In this document: positions 44,194 to 52,564 of the stretch, piece after piece | Position numbering within the stretch: the stretch's first letter is position 1 | Layout: each line of letters begins with the position of its first letter | Assembly: GCA_015478665.1 (NCBI GenBank) | Contig: JADMII010000004.1 | Location: forward strand, 16,586-80,585 | Source of the DNA: Dehalococcoidia bacterium | GTDB taxonomy: Bacteria; Chloroflexota; Dehalococcoidia; DSTF01; JACRBR01 | Direction of reading: 5' to 3' | DNA length: 64,000 nt | Notes under the pieces: generated by a model | What the model was told of the DNA's origin: nothing | The model's database searches: none | What the model saw: only the letters and a program-made list of their open reading frames with translations | Position numbers and translations under genes: made by a program

Positions 44194-45282
44194 ATGCCAC
44201 GCCCGCACGAGAGCGTCCGCCGGCGGCTCGAGGAGCGCGAGGAGCGGCTCGCGCCGGCCGCCGTCCGCAGCGCCCGCAGCCGCGGCCGCGAGCGGCCGGA
44301 AGCCGCGTCCGACATGCGCACGGCGTTTCAGCGCGACCGCGACCGGATCGTCCACTCCAAGGCCTTCCGGCGGCTGAAGCACAAGACACAGGTCTTCATC
44401 GCGCCCGCCGGTGACCACTACGTGACGCGCCTGACGCACACGCTCGAAGTGGCGCAGATCGGCCGCACGATCGCCCGCGCGCTCGACCTCAACGAGGATC
44501 TGAGTGAGGCCATCGCGCTCGGGCACGACCTCGGGCACACGCCGTTCGGCCACGCCGGCGAGCAGGCGCTGGCGGCGCTGCTGCCCGAGGGCTTCCGCCA
44601 CAACGAGCAGAGCCTGCGCATCGTCGATCTGCTCGAACGCGACGGCGACGGCCTCAACCTGACCTGGGAGGTGCGAGAGGGCATCCTCAAGCACTCGAAG
44701 CCGCGCGAGGGAATCTTCGAGGAGCTCGAGGACCGCCACTGGGCGGCGGCCGCCTGGGGCGAGCCGTTGGCGAGCACGCTCGAAGGCCAGATCGTCCGCC
44801 TCGCGGACTCGCTCGCCTACCTCAACCACGACATCGCCGACGCCGAGCGCGCCGGGCTCCTGCGCCCCGGCGACCTGCCGGCGCGGGCTCGCGCCGTCCT
44901 CGGCGAGACGCACGCGGAGCGCATCGATACGCTCGTGAGCGACGTCGTCGACGCGTCGTGGCGGTTCGCGAACGAGCCCCGCGGCGAAGGGCCGCCGCAG
45001 CCCATCACGATGAGCGACGAAGTCGCGGCGGCGACCGACGAGCTGCGCGACTATCTGTTCGAGAACGTCTACCTGTGGGAGGAGCGCCTGGCGGAAGCGG
45101 ACCGGGCGCGGCGCCTGATCGAATTTCTCTGGGCGCACTTCCTGCGTGATCCCTCGGAACTCGATGCCTCGGACTACACGCGCCGCGAGGATACGCTGAG
45201 CCGCCGTGTCGCCGACTACATCGCCGGCATGACGGACCTCTACGCCCTGGCGGCCGCCGGACGGTTGGGCTTTACGAGCTGA
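44194..45282 (+). CDS. dgt: dGTP triphosphohydrolase-like HD protein
   Basis: 362 residues; dNTP triphosphohydrolases cleave dNTP to nucleoside and triphosphate. RTAFQRDRDRIVHSKAFRRL and KHKTQVFIAPAGDHYVTRLTH bear the first His; the HD core is ALGHDLGHTPFGHAGE; FRHNEQSLRI and the late Asp in RLADSLAYLNHDI complete the metal site. Length and the RxxxDRDRI start match the Dgt type 2 family. Its last 11 bases overlap the convergent small HTH gene. Confidence 0.95.
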   Translation: MPRPHESVRRRLEEREERLAPAAVRSARSRGRERPEAASDMRTAFQRDRDRIVHSKAFRRLKHKTQVFIAPAGDHYVTRLTHTLEVAQIGRTIARALDLNEDLSEAIALGHDLGHTPFGHAGEQALAALLPEGFRHNEQSLRIVDLLERDGDGLNLTWEVREGILKHSKPREGIFEELEDRHWAAAAWGEPLASTLEGQIVRLADSLAYLNHDIADAERAGLLRPGDLPARARAVLGETHAERIDTLVSDVVDASWRFANEPRGEGPPQPITMSDEVAAATDELRDYLFENVYLWEERLAEADRARRLIEFLWAHFLRDPSELDASDYTRREDTLSRRVADYIAGMTDLYALAAAGRLGFTS

Positions 45283-45460
45283 TCGCCGGCTGGCGGGCGC
45301 GCTGCCGCTCCTCGACGACGATCTGGTGGACCCGCTGGCGCGACACCTTGAAGTGCTCCGCGAGGCGCGTCTGGTCTCCCTTGTTCATGCACTCGCGCTC
45401 CAGAAGGTAGCCGACGACCTTCCGCAGCTTCTCGGTCCGTTCCGGGTCTCGTCGCGCCAT
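45272..45460 (-). CDS. Small helix-turn-helix protein
   Basis: 62 residues, strongly basic. LLERECMNKGDQTRLAEHF and KVSRQRVHQIVVEERQR form a sigma-region-4-like or Cro-like helix-turn-helix with little else. It might be a DNA-binding regulator or a phage-type accessory protein; not recognised further. AGAGAGGA precedes the ATG at 45460. Overlaps dgt by 11 bases tail to tail. Confidence 0.7.
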   Translation of the reverse strand: MARRDPERTEKLRKVVGYLLERECMNKGDQTRLAEHFKVSRQRVHQIVVEERQRARQPAISS

Positions 45461-45573
45461 GTGCGTCCTCTCTCTGTCACTTGAACGTAGAACGCCCGGA
45501 AGGCCGCGATCGTTACCACTGGTCCGCTATTGTTATGCAAACGAGACGCGCTGGTGAGGTGAGTACGGTGGCG

Positions 45574-46098
45574 ATGCCCGAAGCGGTCAGCGATCTCGTC
45601 GAGAAGATGCGCGAGCAGCGTGAGGCGCTCCTCGCCGAGGCGGAGGCGTTCGCCGACGACCGCGCCTCGGCGGTTCCATCGGATGGCGAGGGGGAGGCGC
45701 AGTGGTCGGTGAAGCAGCAGCTCGCGCACCTCGCGGAGATGGAGACGAACTATCGCGCCTGGGTCGAGGCGGCGCTCATCGCGGACGACCCGGACGTCAG
45801 CGCCGTCCGCGGCGACCGCGTCGCCGTGCCGCTGACCGCCGCCCAGGCGCATAGCGTGCCCGAGTTGACGGCGCAGCTGCGCGCCGAGCGCGCGAAGACG
45901 CTCAGGCTGATCGAGTCGATGTCCCCGGAGCAGTTCGACCGGACGGCGTCGCAGTCGATGTTCGGGCGCCTCACTGTCATGCAGTGGCTGCGCTCGTACT
46001 ATCGACACGACCGGATGCATCGTGATCAGATGGCCGGCCGCGAGCCGGAGTACCGGCCGCGCTTCGTCGGCGGGCGCGAGCCGGACCAGCGGCGATAG
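45574..46098 (+). CDS. DinB-like metalloprotein
   Basis: 174 residues, four-helix DinB/DUF664 fold. Metal-ligand His positions are in VKQQLAHLAEMETNY and in the late HDRMHRDQM. DinB-family proteins include thiol transferases (bacillithiol or mycothiol type) and many of unknown function. Start uncertain: ATG at 45574 (used, GAGGTGAG upstream) or GTG at 45568; a TATTGT box near 45530 fits either. Confidence 0.72.
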   Translation: MPEAVSDLVEKMREQREALLAEAEAFADDRASAVPSDGEGEAQWSVKQQLAHLAEMETNYRAWVEAALIADDPDVSAVRGDRVAVPLTAAQAHSVPELTAQLRAERAKTLRLIESMSPEQFDRTASQSMFGRLTVMQWLRSYYRHDRMHRDQMAGREPEYRPRFVGGREPDQRR

Positions 46099-46124
46099 GC
46101 GATCAGGGCCGCGGGGGCCGTGGG

Positions 46125-46244
46125 CGAAGTGGCGGGCCGGCTGGCGGCGTGTCGCCTGCCCGGGCAGGTGCAGAACACAGAGACGATCGGAGGCGCGCGC
46201 GTGCCGGCCCGGCGCCGACCGTCGGTAGCCCCGGCGCCACTTCG
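46125..46244. other. Possible structured RNA element in convergent spacer
   Basis: Nested perfect inverted repeats: CGAAGTGGCG (46125-46134) with CGCCACTTCG (46235-46244), then GGGCCGGC (46134-46141) with GCCGGCCC (46203-46210). The palindrome CCTGCCCGGGCAGG lies at 46155-46168. The whole spacer 46099-46253 between dinB and rex could fold as a branched structure on either strand. No known family recognised. Confidence 0.35.
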
Positions 46245-46253
46245 GACGGCGGT

Positions 46254-46898
46254 CTACTTCACGCCGGCGACGGCCAACTGCCCCTTCAGGTAGAACGTCA
46301 TCGATTGCAGCGAGAGCACCGGGTCGATGTCCTTGATGTGGACGTCGGGCGGCACGTGCGCGGCGATCGGCGCGTAGTTCAGGATCGCCTTCACGCCGCA
46401 GCCGACGAGGTCATCGATGACGGCCTGCGCGTGCGCGGCGGGCGTCGCGACGATGCCGATGTCGGCCGGCCGCTGCGTCAGCGAGAGCTTCAGCTCGGAC
46501 GCCGGCTTGATCACCAGATCGTTGATCTCCTGACCCACGAGGCCAGGGTCAGCATCGAAGGCGCCGACGATGCGGAAGCCCTGCGGCGCGAAGCCGCCGT
46601 ACGCCAGGATCGCCCGTCCGAGCTGGCCGACGCCGATGAGCACCATCAGCCAGTCGCGGTCGAGGCCGAGGATCTGGCGCAGCTCCTCCAGCAGGCGCGG
46701 CACGCTGTAGCCGCGGCCCTGCTTGCCGAATCTGCCGAAATAGCTCAGATCCTTGCGGATTTGGGCGGGCGTCACGCCCAGCTGAGCGCCCAGCTCCTGC
46801 GAGCTGACGACCTCGCGGCCGCTGCGCTGGAGCAGGTTGAGAGCGCGCGCGTAAATGGGAAGGCGATCGATGACGACATCGGGGATCTCGATGGGCAT
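46254..46898 (-). CDS. rex: Redox-sensing transcriptional repressor Rex
   Basis: 214 residues. The winged helix shows SSQELGAQLGVTPAQIRKDL and SYFGRFGKQGRGYSV; the NAD(H)-binding Rossmann begins LIGVGQLGRAILAYGGF and has the acidic AFDADP. The C-terminal domain-swapped helix follows. Rex leaves DNA when NADH/NAD+ rises, derepressing fermentative and respiratory genes. CGGAGCCCGT sets the ATG at 46898. Its own promoter holds a Rex-type box. Confidence 0.96.
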   Translation of the reverse strand: MPIEIPDVVIDRLPIYARALNLLQRSGREVVSSQELGAQLGVTPAQIRKDLSYFGRFGKQGRGYSVPRLLEELRQILGLDRDWLMVLIGVGQLGRAILAYGGFAPQGFRIVGAFDADPGLVGQEINDLVIKPASELKLSLTQRPADIGIVATPAAHAQAVIDDLVGCGVKAILNYAPIAAHVPPDVHIKDIDPVLSLQSMTFYLKGQLAVAGVK

Positions 46899-46937
46899 AC
46901 GGGCTCCGGCGCGATGTAGCGGGCGGGGAACGGACCG

Positions 46938-46983
46938 ATTGCGCGATTTTTCGCAATGTAGCATCGCGCCAACGGTGGGTCAA
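46938..46983 (-). promoter_or_regulatory. rex promoter with overlapping Rex operator
   Basis: On the minus strand: -35 TTGACC (46978-46983), exactly 17 bases, -10 TACATT (46955-46960). The palindrome ATTGCG-N8-CGCAAT (46938-46957) overlaps the -10 and start point. It resembles the Rex consensus TTGTGA-N6-TCACAA with T/A to C/G changes, so negative autoregulation is expected. Confidence 0.75.
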
Positions 46984-47143
46984 CGATGCTTCGAGCCGTA
47001 CCGCTCGATCCTGAAGCCGCCGGTGATCACCTCGAACGTCAGCGTGGTCGATCCGCCCGTGGCCTCCGCGCCCGGCGCGTCGCTGCCCGCCGGGGTGTGC
47101 GCGTCTCCGCCGCCCGCGGCGCACTGCCCCAGCTCGCGAGCCG

Positions 47144-47353
47144 CTACACCGTGAGCGCCAGGATCTCCCGCGCGACCGCGCCGTCCGGCTTGACGTGCAT
47201 CCGCACGTCGATGATCCGCACCTTGAGTCGCTCCGGTGTGTCATCGAAGTACAGCTCGTCGCCCTTCTGGAATCGGTACTCCGTGCTCAGCGTCGCCAGC
47301 AGTCTGCCCTTCTTCGGCGTGAAGGGGTCGGATTCCCAGATCTCCGTCTTCAC
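47144..47353 (-). CDS. Small conserved-looking hypothetical protein
   Basis: 69 residues, all-beta looking (VKTEIWESDPFTPKKGRLLA, then GDELYFDDTPERLKVRIIDV). GTG at 47353 has CAGGGGAGG upstream, so expression is likely. No family recognised. Lies between the fumB terminator and rex with its own ribosome binding site. Confidence 0.6.
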   Translation of the reverse strand: MKTEIWESDPFTPKKGRLLATLSTEYRFQKGDELYFDDTPERLKVRIIDVRMHVKPDGAVAREILALTV

Positions 47354-47463
47354 CGCGCCTCCCCTGAAACAGCAGCACCAAGCGGAGCCGAAGCGCCCCG
47401 CCACGCCGCGATCGTACCCCGGCGGCTGCACGCCCCGGTTGCAACACCACGCCGCCGTGACGA

Positions 47464-47488
47464 CAAGCCGGCGGCGCTCGCCGGCTTG
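47464..47488 (-). terminator. Strong hairpin after fumB
   Basis: Perfect 10-bp stem CAAGCCGGCG/CGCCGGCTTG with 5-base loop, 36 bases past the fumB stop. Probable end of the TCA operon transcript; no T-run. Confidence 0.55.
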
Positions 47489-47524
47489 CGACCTCTGCCG
47501 CTGTCCGGCCGCCGCGCTCTACGC

Positions 47525-48145
47525 CTACCCTGCCTTCTCCGCCGGGCCGACGGATTGGTAGGCGCCCAGCGTCGCCTGGTCGCGGTACTGCTCCTTGCCC
47601 TCGAGCAGAAGGTCGCCGCCGTACATGTCGCAGCAGACGATCGCCGGGAAGCCTTCGACCTCCAGCTTCTTGACGGACTCGGTGCCGAGGTCCTCGTAGG
47701 CGATCACGTCGAGCTGCTTGATGGTCTTCGAGAGGAGCGCGCCGGCGCCGCCGATGGCGATCAGGTAGACGGCGTGGTACTTCTGCAGTGCATCCTTGAC
47801 GGCCGGCCCGCGGCCGCCCTTGCCGATAATCGCCTTGAGTCCGCGTTCGAGCAGCGGCGGCGTGTAGGGGTCGAGGCGCATGGCCGTCGTCGGGCCGGCG
47901 GCGCCGACGATGCGGCCGGGACGTGCGGGCGTCGGACCGACGTAGTAGATCACCTGCCCGGGGAGTTCGTACGGGAGCGCGTCGCCGGCGTCGATGGCGG
48001 CGATGATCCGCTTGTGGGCCGCGTCGCGCGAGGTGTAGATGGTGCCGAAGAACTTCACGTGGTCGCCGACGCGCAGCTGCGCGACGTCGTCATCGCCCAG
48101 CGGCGCGCTGACCCGGATCTCGCCGTTCTCTCTGGTTACTGGCAT
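47525..48145 (-). CDS. fumB: Fumarate hydratase class I, beta subunit
   Basis: 206 residues, C-terminal-type subunit of the oxygen-sensitive [4Fe-4S] fumarase. LRVGDHVKFFGTIYTSRDAAHKRI, YYVGPTPARPGRIVGAAGPT, TTAMRLDPYTPPLLERGL, and IGKGGRGP are diagnostic for the fumarate/tartrate hydratase beta family. AAGGAAGG precedes the ATG at 48145. Separated from the alpha gene by a GNAT and a cupin gene, yet same strand and probably same operon. A tartrate dehydratase is the main alternative; icd-mdh linkage favours fumarase. Confidence 0.93.
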   Translation of the reverse strand: MPVTRENGEIRVSAPLGDDDVAQLRVGDHVKFFGTIYTSRDAAHKRIIAAIDAGDALPYELPGQVIYYVGPTPARPGRIVGAAGPTTAMRLDPYTPPLLERGLKAIIGKGGRGPAVKDALQKYHAVYLIAIGGAGALLSKTIKQLDVIAYEDLGTESVKKLEVEGFPAIVCCDMYGGDLLLEGKEQYRDQATLGAYQSVGPAEKAG

Positions 48146-48233
48146 GGCTGCTGTCCTTCCTTCCTTCGCCCGACCGCTGCTTCAGGCGGATCCCCCGGCG
48201 TGTCGCTGGCCGCGGCGCGATCTTCCGAATCGA

Positions 48234-48641
48234 TCACTCATCCTGCAGCACCTCGTCCGGCAGGTCGACGTTCACCACGACGTTCTCCTGACCGCCGCGC
48301 GCGAGGATGAGCACGAGCGGCTCGTCGGAGATGCTCATCTCCTGGTGGATCGTCTGCGCGGGGACGAAGACGAAGTCACCGGCCTCGGCATCGAGCCGGT
48401 GTTCGAGGCGCTCGCCCCAGCGCATGCGCATCCGGCCGCGCAGGACGTAGATGGCGCTCTCCAGATCGCCGTGATGATGGGCACCCGAGCGGAAGCGGGC
48501 CGCCGTCGTCACCTCGCCCATCCAGACCGCCGACGCGCCGCAGGTGGCCAGCGAGACGCCGGCGACGCGCGCCATGCCCGGCGTCTGCGCCGTCGCGGGA
48601 TCGCGCCCGGAGGGGCGGATGACGCGGCAGTCGACGCTCAT
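48234..48641 (-). CDS. Cupin domain protein
   Basis: 135 residues. Cupin motif 1 is RFRSGAHHHGDLESAIYVLRG (metal-binding His cluster AHHHGD, then E), motif 2 is GDFVFVPAQTIHQEMS. A mononuclear-metal fold used by dioxygenases, isomerases and sugar sensors; no substrate clue. Between the two fumarase subunit genes; 88-base spacer to fumB. Confidence 0.82.
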   Translation of the reverse strand: MSVDCRVIRPSGRDPATAQTPGMARVAGVSLATCGASAVWMGEVTTAARFRSGAHHHGDLESAIYVLRGRMRMRWGERLEHRLDAEAGDFVFVPAQTIHQEMSISDEPLVLILARGGQENVVVNVDLPDEVLQDE

Positions 48642-48744
48642 CGTCCGCCGCCCGTCTGGAGCACGCGCGCGGCGCGACCTGCGGCCGCTGTCCTGGGGCG
48701 GCGGCGCGGGTTGGCGATGAGGGCGATGGCGGCATCGACGCGGA

Positions 48745-49287
48745 TCATAGGTCCTTCGCCATCTCCACGTACGTGAACTCCTGCCTGGCATCCCAGAGCC
48801 GGCTGGGCGATTCCTGCGTGACGCGGTAGCCGAGCGACTCGTAGTAGGCCGGCAGGCCGTTCTCGCGGATGCAGCCGAGGCCGAGCGCATGATAGCCCGC
48901 ATCGCGGGCGCGTCGCTCCGCTTCGGCGATCAGCAGCGGCGCGATGCCGCGGCCCTGGAACGCGGGGCCGGTGGCCAGCAGGCCGAAGTGCGCCTCATCC
49001 GGCCGCAACCAGAGCGCGAGGTGGCCGGCGAGCGCGCCGTCCATCTCGGCGACGATCAGCGTGCCGTCCGGGTCGGCGAGCGCGTCGAGCAGCTCCTCGC
49101 CGTCCGTGCGCAGCTGCTCGAAGAGCCACCAGTCGACGGGCTTGTACGCCGCGTTGATCAGCGTGACGAGCGCCGGCACGTCGCCCGGTGTCGCCTCGCG
49201 GATGCGTACGCCGGCGCGCGTGGCGGCGTCGGGTGTGCGGTGCGAGGCGCCTACAGTTCGGCGTGCTTCGATCGGGCGCTGTGGCAT
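48745..49287 (-). CDS. GNAT N-acetyltransferase
   Basis: 180 residues. VRIREATPGDVPALVTLINA, GTLIVAEMDGALAGHLAL, the acetyl-CoA loop GPAFQGRGIAPLLIAEAE, and NGLPAYYESLGYRV are canonical. It starts 37 bases inside the fumA 3' end (ATG 49287), so translational coupling is likely although no ribosome binding site is evident. First 26 residues are not part of the fold. Acceptor unknown. Confidence 0.82.
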   Translation of the reverse strand: MPQRPIEARRTVGASHRTPDAATRAGVRIREATPGDVPALVTLINAAYKPVDWWLFEQLRTDGEELLDALADPDGTLIVAEMDGALAGHLALWLRPDEAHFGLLATGPAFQGRGIAPLLIAEAERRARDAGYHALGLGCIRENGLPAYYESLGYRVTQESPSRLWDARQEFTYVEMAKDL

Positions 49288-50120
49288 TGCAGGTTCACCG
49301 CTACGGGCAGCGACGTGATGTGCGTCGGGTACGTCTCGATGTTGACGGCGAGGGCGGTGTTGCTGCCCCCGACGGCTTGCGGGCCGACGCCGAGCGCGTT
49401 GACCTTCGCGAGCAGCTCGTGCTCGAACTGGCGCGTCTCCTCGTCGGCGCTCTCCTCGCCGACGGGCCGGGTGATCGCCTTCTTGGCGAGGAACATCGCG
49501 TACTCGGCCGAGCCGCCGACGCCGACGCCGACGACGAGCGGCGGGCAGGGATTGCCGCCGGATTCCTCGATGGTCTGGAGGACGAATTCTGTGATGCCGT
49601 CCTTGCCGCGGCCCGGCAGCATGATCTGGAACTTCGTCATGTTCTCGCAGCCGCCGCCCTTCGGGACGATGGTGAGGTGGAGCCGGTCGCCCGGCACGAT
49701 CTCCGTGTGGATGACGGCGGGCGTGTTGTTCTTCGTGTTGACGCGCGTCGAGAAGGGGTGGTCAACGATCGACGCCCGCAGGTAGCCCTCGGTGTAGCCC
49801 CGGCCGACGCCGGCGTTGATCGCGTCGCGCAGCGAGCCGCCGACGATGTGCACGTCCTGACCGACTTCGGCCATGACGACAGTAGTGCCCGTGTCCTGGC
49901 AGAGGGGGATGCGGTCGCGCTTCGCGATGTCGACGTTCTCGAGCAGCTCGATGAGCACCTGCTTGCCCAGCGGCGAGCGCTCCGAGCGCTCGGCGCGCTG
50001 CAGGCCGGCGACGACGTCATCGGGCAGGACGTGCGCCGCCTGCTCGCAGAGCTCGGCGACCTTCGCCGTGATCTCGTCGGCGTGGATCTCGCGCAGGTGT
50101 GTGGTGGTGTCGCTGGCCAT
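49251..50120 (-). CDS. fumA: Fumarate hydratase class I, alpha subunit
   Basis: 289 residues. The three [4Fe-4S] ligands are in PLCQDTGTTVV, KGGGCENMTKF and GNPCPPLVVG. GRGYTEGYLRASIVDHPFS and NTKNNTPAVIHTEIVPGD are family hallmarks. Forms a heteromer with the beta subunit encoded 1.1 kb downstream and interconverts fumarate and malate; oxygen-labile cluster. Nine bases after mdh. Confidence 0.94.
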   Translation of the reverse strand: MASDTTTHLREIHADEITAKVAELCEQAAHVLPDDVVAGLQRAERSERSPLGKQVLIELLENVDIAKRDRIPLCQDTGTTVVMAEVGQDVHIVGGSLRDAINAGVGRGYTEGYLRASIVDHPFSTRVNTKNNTPAVIHTEIVPGDRLHLTIVPKGGGCENMTKFQIMLPGRGKDGITEFVLQTIEESGGNPCPPLVVGVGVGGSAEYAMFLAKKAITRPVGEESADEETRQFEHELLAKVNALGVGPQAVGGSNTALAVNIETYPTHITSLPVAVNLQCHSARSKHAEL

Positions 50121-50129
50121 GGTGCGCCT

Positions 50130-51071
50130 CTACTTCAGGTCCGCGATGAGGTTCTTCGTGGCGTCGGCGGCGGCGCGGATCTTGTCCGCCTCCCCGTCGC
50201 TGACCGGCGATTCGTACGCCTTCTTGATGCCGCCGGCGCCGAGCTGGCACATCAGCCCACAGACGATGTCCTGGATGCCGTACTCCCCCTGGCACAGCAC
50301 GGCAGACGGGATGAGGCGGTTCTGGTCGAGCAGGATCGCCTCGACCATCTCGACGGTCGCCGCCGAGGGGGCGTAGTAGGCGCTCGACACCTTCATCAGC
50401 TGGCCGATCTCGGCGCCGCCCTTCATCGTGCGGGCGACGATCGCTTCGATCTCGTCGGGCGTGAGGAACGACGCCAGCGGCAGGCCGCCGATGCGTGCCT
50501 GCGAGACGATCGGCACCATCGTCGTGTCGGTGTGGCCGCCGAGGACGTAGGCGTGCACGTCACGGACGCTGACGCCCGTCGCCATCGAGAGGAAGGCGCG
50601 GTAGCGGGCCGTGTCGAGGGCGCCGCCCTGGCCGATGATCCGCTCGCGCGGGAAGCCGGACGCCTTCAGGGCGACGTGGCACATCGCGTCCATCGGGTTG
50701 GCGAACATGATGATGACGGCGTTGGGCGAGGCCTTCGCCGCGTCGGTGACCTTCGCGCGGACGATGTCGGCGTTGCCGTTGAGCAGCTCTTCCCGGCTCA
50801 TGCCGGGCTTGCGCGGCGCGCCGGCGGTGCAGACGATGACGTCTGAGCCGGCCGTCTCCTCCCAGCCGTCGGTGGCAGTCACCTGGGTCTCGAAGCCGAG
50901 CCAGGAGGCCGACTGCATCATGTCGAGCGCCTTGCCGTGGTGGAGGCTGCCGGCGAACTGCGGGTCGTCCTGGACCACGACGTCGGCGATGCCCTTCTCG
51001 ACGAGCCGCTGGGCGATGGCGCCGCCGGTCATGCCGCCGCCGATCACCGTGACTTTCTTGCGTGCTGCCAT
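50130..51071 (-). CDS. mdh: Malate dehydrogenase, LDH-like type
   Basis: 313 residues. VTVIGGGMTGGAIAQRLVEK binds NAD; substrate loop TAGAPRKPGMSREELLNGN has the MDH Arg pair; GGALDTARYRAFLS follows. The active-site His is in LGGHTDTTMVPIVS, where GHTD replaces the usual GHGD. GGGAGGTCGA precedes the ATG at 51071. Makes oxaloacetate from malate; lies 29 bases after icd and 9 before fumA, so a coherent TCA segment. Confidence 0.95.
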   Translation of the reverse strand: MAARKKVTVIGGGMTGGAIAQRLVEKGIADVVVQDDPQFAGSLHHGKALDMMQSASWLGFETQVTATDGWEETAGSDVIVCTAGAPRKPGMSREELLNGNADIVRAKVTDAAKASPNAVIIMFANPMDAMCHVALKASGFPRERIIGQGGALDTARYRAFLSMATGVSVRDVHAYVLGGHTDTTMVPIVSQARIGGLPLASFLTPDEIEAIVARTMKGGAEIGQLMKVSSAYYAPSAATVEMVEAILLDQNRLIPSAVLCQGEYGIQDIVCGLMCQLGAGGIKKAYESPVSDGEADKIRAAADATKNLIADLK

Positions 51072-51100
51072 TCGACCTCCCTCTGTCTCAGCCCGGCGCC

Positions 51101-52207
51101 CTAGCGGGCGGCCGCCGGCGTCTTCTGCATCTTCTCGATCACGGCGTCGGCGACCTGCGACGTGCCGACGGCCGTCGGGTCGTTGCGGTCGGCCTTCATG
51201 TCGTACGTGACGGCGGCGCCTTCGGCGATGACGGCGGCGATCGCGCGCTCCATGCGGTCTGCGGCGTCGGTCTCTTCGATGTAGCGGAGCATGAGGACGC
51301 CGCTGAGCATCATCGCCATCGGGTTCATCTTGTTCTGCCCGGCGTACTTCGGCGCGCTGCCGTGGATCGGCTCGAAGAGCGCGGCGACATCGCCGATGTT
51401 GGCGCCGGGCGCGACGCCAAGGCCGCCGACGAGGCCGGCACACAGGTCGGAGAGGATATCGCCGTAGAGGTTCGGGAGAAGGAGGACATCGAACCACTCG
51501 GGCCGCTGGACGAGCTGCATGCACAGCGCATCGACCAGCACCTCGTCGTATTCGATGTCCGGGTACTCCCTGGCGACCTCGCGGCTCGTGGCGTAGAAGA
51601 GGCCGTCCGTGTATTTCATGATGTTGGCCTTGGAGATGGCCGAGACCTTCTTGCGGCCGTTCTTGCGCGCGTACTCGAATGCGTACTTCGCGATGCGGCG
51701 GGTGCCGAACTCCGAGATGATCTTGATGCTGACGCCGGCGTCGTCGCGCAGCTCGCCCTGACCGCTCTCGCTGACGATGCCCGAGAGCTGCTTGACGTAC
51801 GGCGAGCCCACCTCGAACTCGATGCCCGCATACAGGTCCTCGGTGTTCTCGCGCATGACGACGATGTCGACGCCGGCGTCGGCGTAACGGGTGCGGACGC
51901 CGGGGTAGACCTTGCAGGGGCGGACGCAGGCATACAGCTGAAGGGCCTTGCGCAGGGCGACGTTGACGCTGCGGAAGCCGGTGCCGATGGGCGTCGTGAC
52001 GGGGCCTTTGATGCCGAGCTTCGTGCCCTTCAGCGACTCGATGGCGCGGTCCGGCAGCGGCGTCCCTTCCTTCGCCATCACGTCGACGCCGACGTCCTGC
52101 ACATCCCACTCGAAGGGGACGCCCGTGGCTTCGAGGACGCGGCGGGTGGCCTGGGCGATCTCCGGGCCGGTGCCGTCGCCGGGGATAAACGTCACGCGGT
52201 AGGCCAT
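51101..52207 (-). CDS. icd: Isocitrate dehydrogenase, NAD-dependent type
   Basis: 368 residues, beta-decarboxylating dehydrogenase. VTFIPGDGTGPEIAQATRRV starts the fold; GTGFRSVNVALRKALQLYAC carries the isocitrate-binding Ser; VMRENTEDLYAGIE is the IDH version of the loop (isopropylmalate enzymes differ here); LLLPNLYGDILSDLCAGLVG supplies metal Asp; EPIHGSAPKYAGQNKMNPMA is the cofactor loop, with features of NAD rather than NADP use. CAAGGAGC sets the ATG at 52207. First gene of the TCA operon. Confidence 0.92.
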   Translation of the reverse strand: MAYRVTFIPGDGTGPEIAQATRRVLEATGVPFEWDVQDVGVDVMAKEGTPLPDRAIESLKGTKLGIKGPVTTPIGTGFRSVNVALRKALQLYACVRPCKVYPGVRTRYADAGVDIVVMRENTEDLYAGIEFEVGSPYVKQLSGIVSESGQGELRDDAGVSIKIISEFGTRRIAKYAFEYARKNGRKKVSAISKANIMKYTDGLFYATSREVAREYPDIEYDEVLVDALCMQLVQRPEWFDVLLLPNLYGDILSDLCAGLVGGLGVAPGANIGDVAALFEPIHGSAPKYAGQNKMNPMAMMLSGVLMLRYIEETDAADRMERAIAAVIAEGAAVTYDMKADRNDPTAVGTSQVADAVIEKMQKTPAAAR

Positions 52208-52420
52208 GAGTGGTGCTCCTTGCGGCGGCGCGATCCCGCGCCGGCGGCGATCCGCTCTCGAGGGCGACGGCGAGGCATCGGGATGGACGGCCCAGCGAGC
52301 GCCCCGTGCGACGGATCACCTGGGCCCTTTCCTGCGTGGAAGGCTCGCCCCCGCCTCGCTCGCGACTGCTCGAAAGGAGCCCGTTGGGCCCGAGCTGAGG
52401 CGCCTTTGTGGGACGTGATC

Positions 52421-52449
52421 ACTATAGCGCCGGCGTCAGTGTGCTGGAA
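52421..52449 (-). promoter_or_regulatory. Candidate promoter of TCA operon
   Basis: -10 TATAGT (52421-52426), 17-base spacer, weak -35 TTCCAG (52444-52449). Overlaps the end of the heptad array. A plus-strand TATAGC shares the same bases. Confidence 0.45.
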
Positions 52450-52484
52450 GCGGGATGCCCGGAGCCTGGAGGCGGGAGGGCTGA
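52443..52484. repeat. Six-unit heptanucleotide array
   Basis: GCTGGAA, GCGGGAT, then four more units each starting G in 7-base register. Lies between the icd promoter and the GGDEF gene. Confidence 0.65.
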
Positions 52485-52564
52485 AGGCTGGAGGCGCGCG
52501 TGCCCGGCGCTGCGCATCATCGGCGCGCGGCCGATAGTGATCGAAGGTAAAGGGGGAGATGCCT

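Larger units (their letters stand above)
52208..52564. other. Divergent spacer between icd and GGDEF gene
   Basis: 357 bases holding a minus-strand promoter (52421-52449), a predicted 207-base icd leader (52208-52414), and a heptad array (52443-52484). The leader is GC-rich with several possible hairpins but no riboswitch I recognise. Confidence 0.45.
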
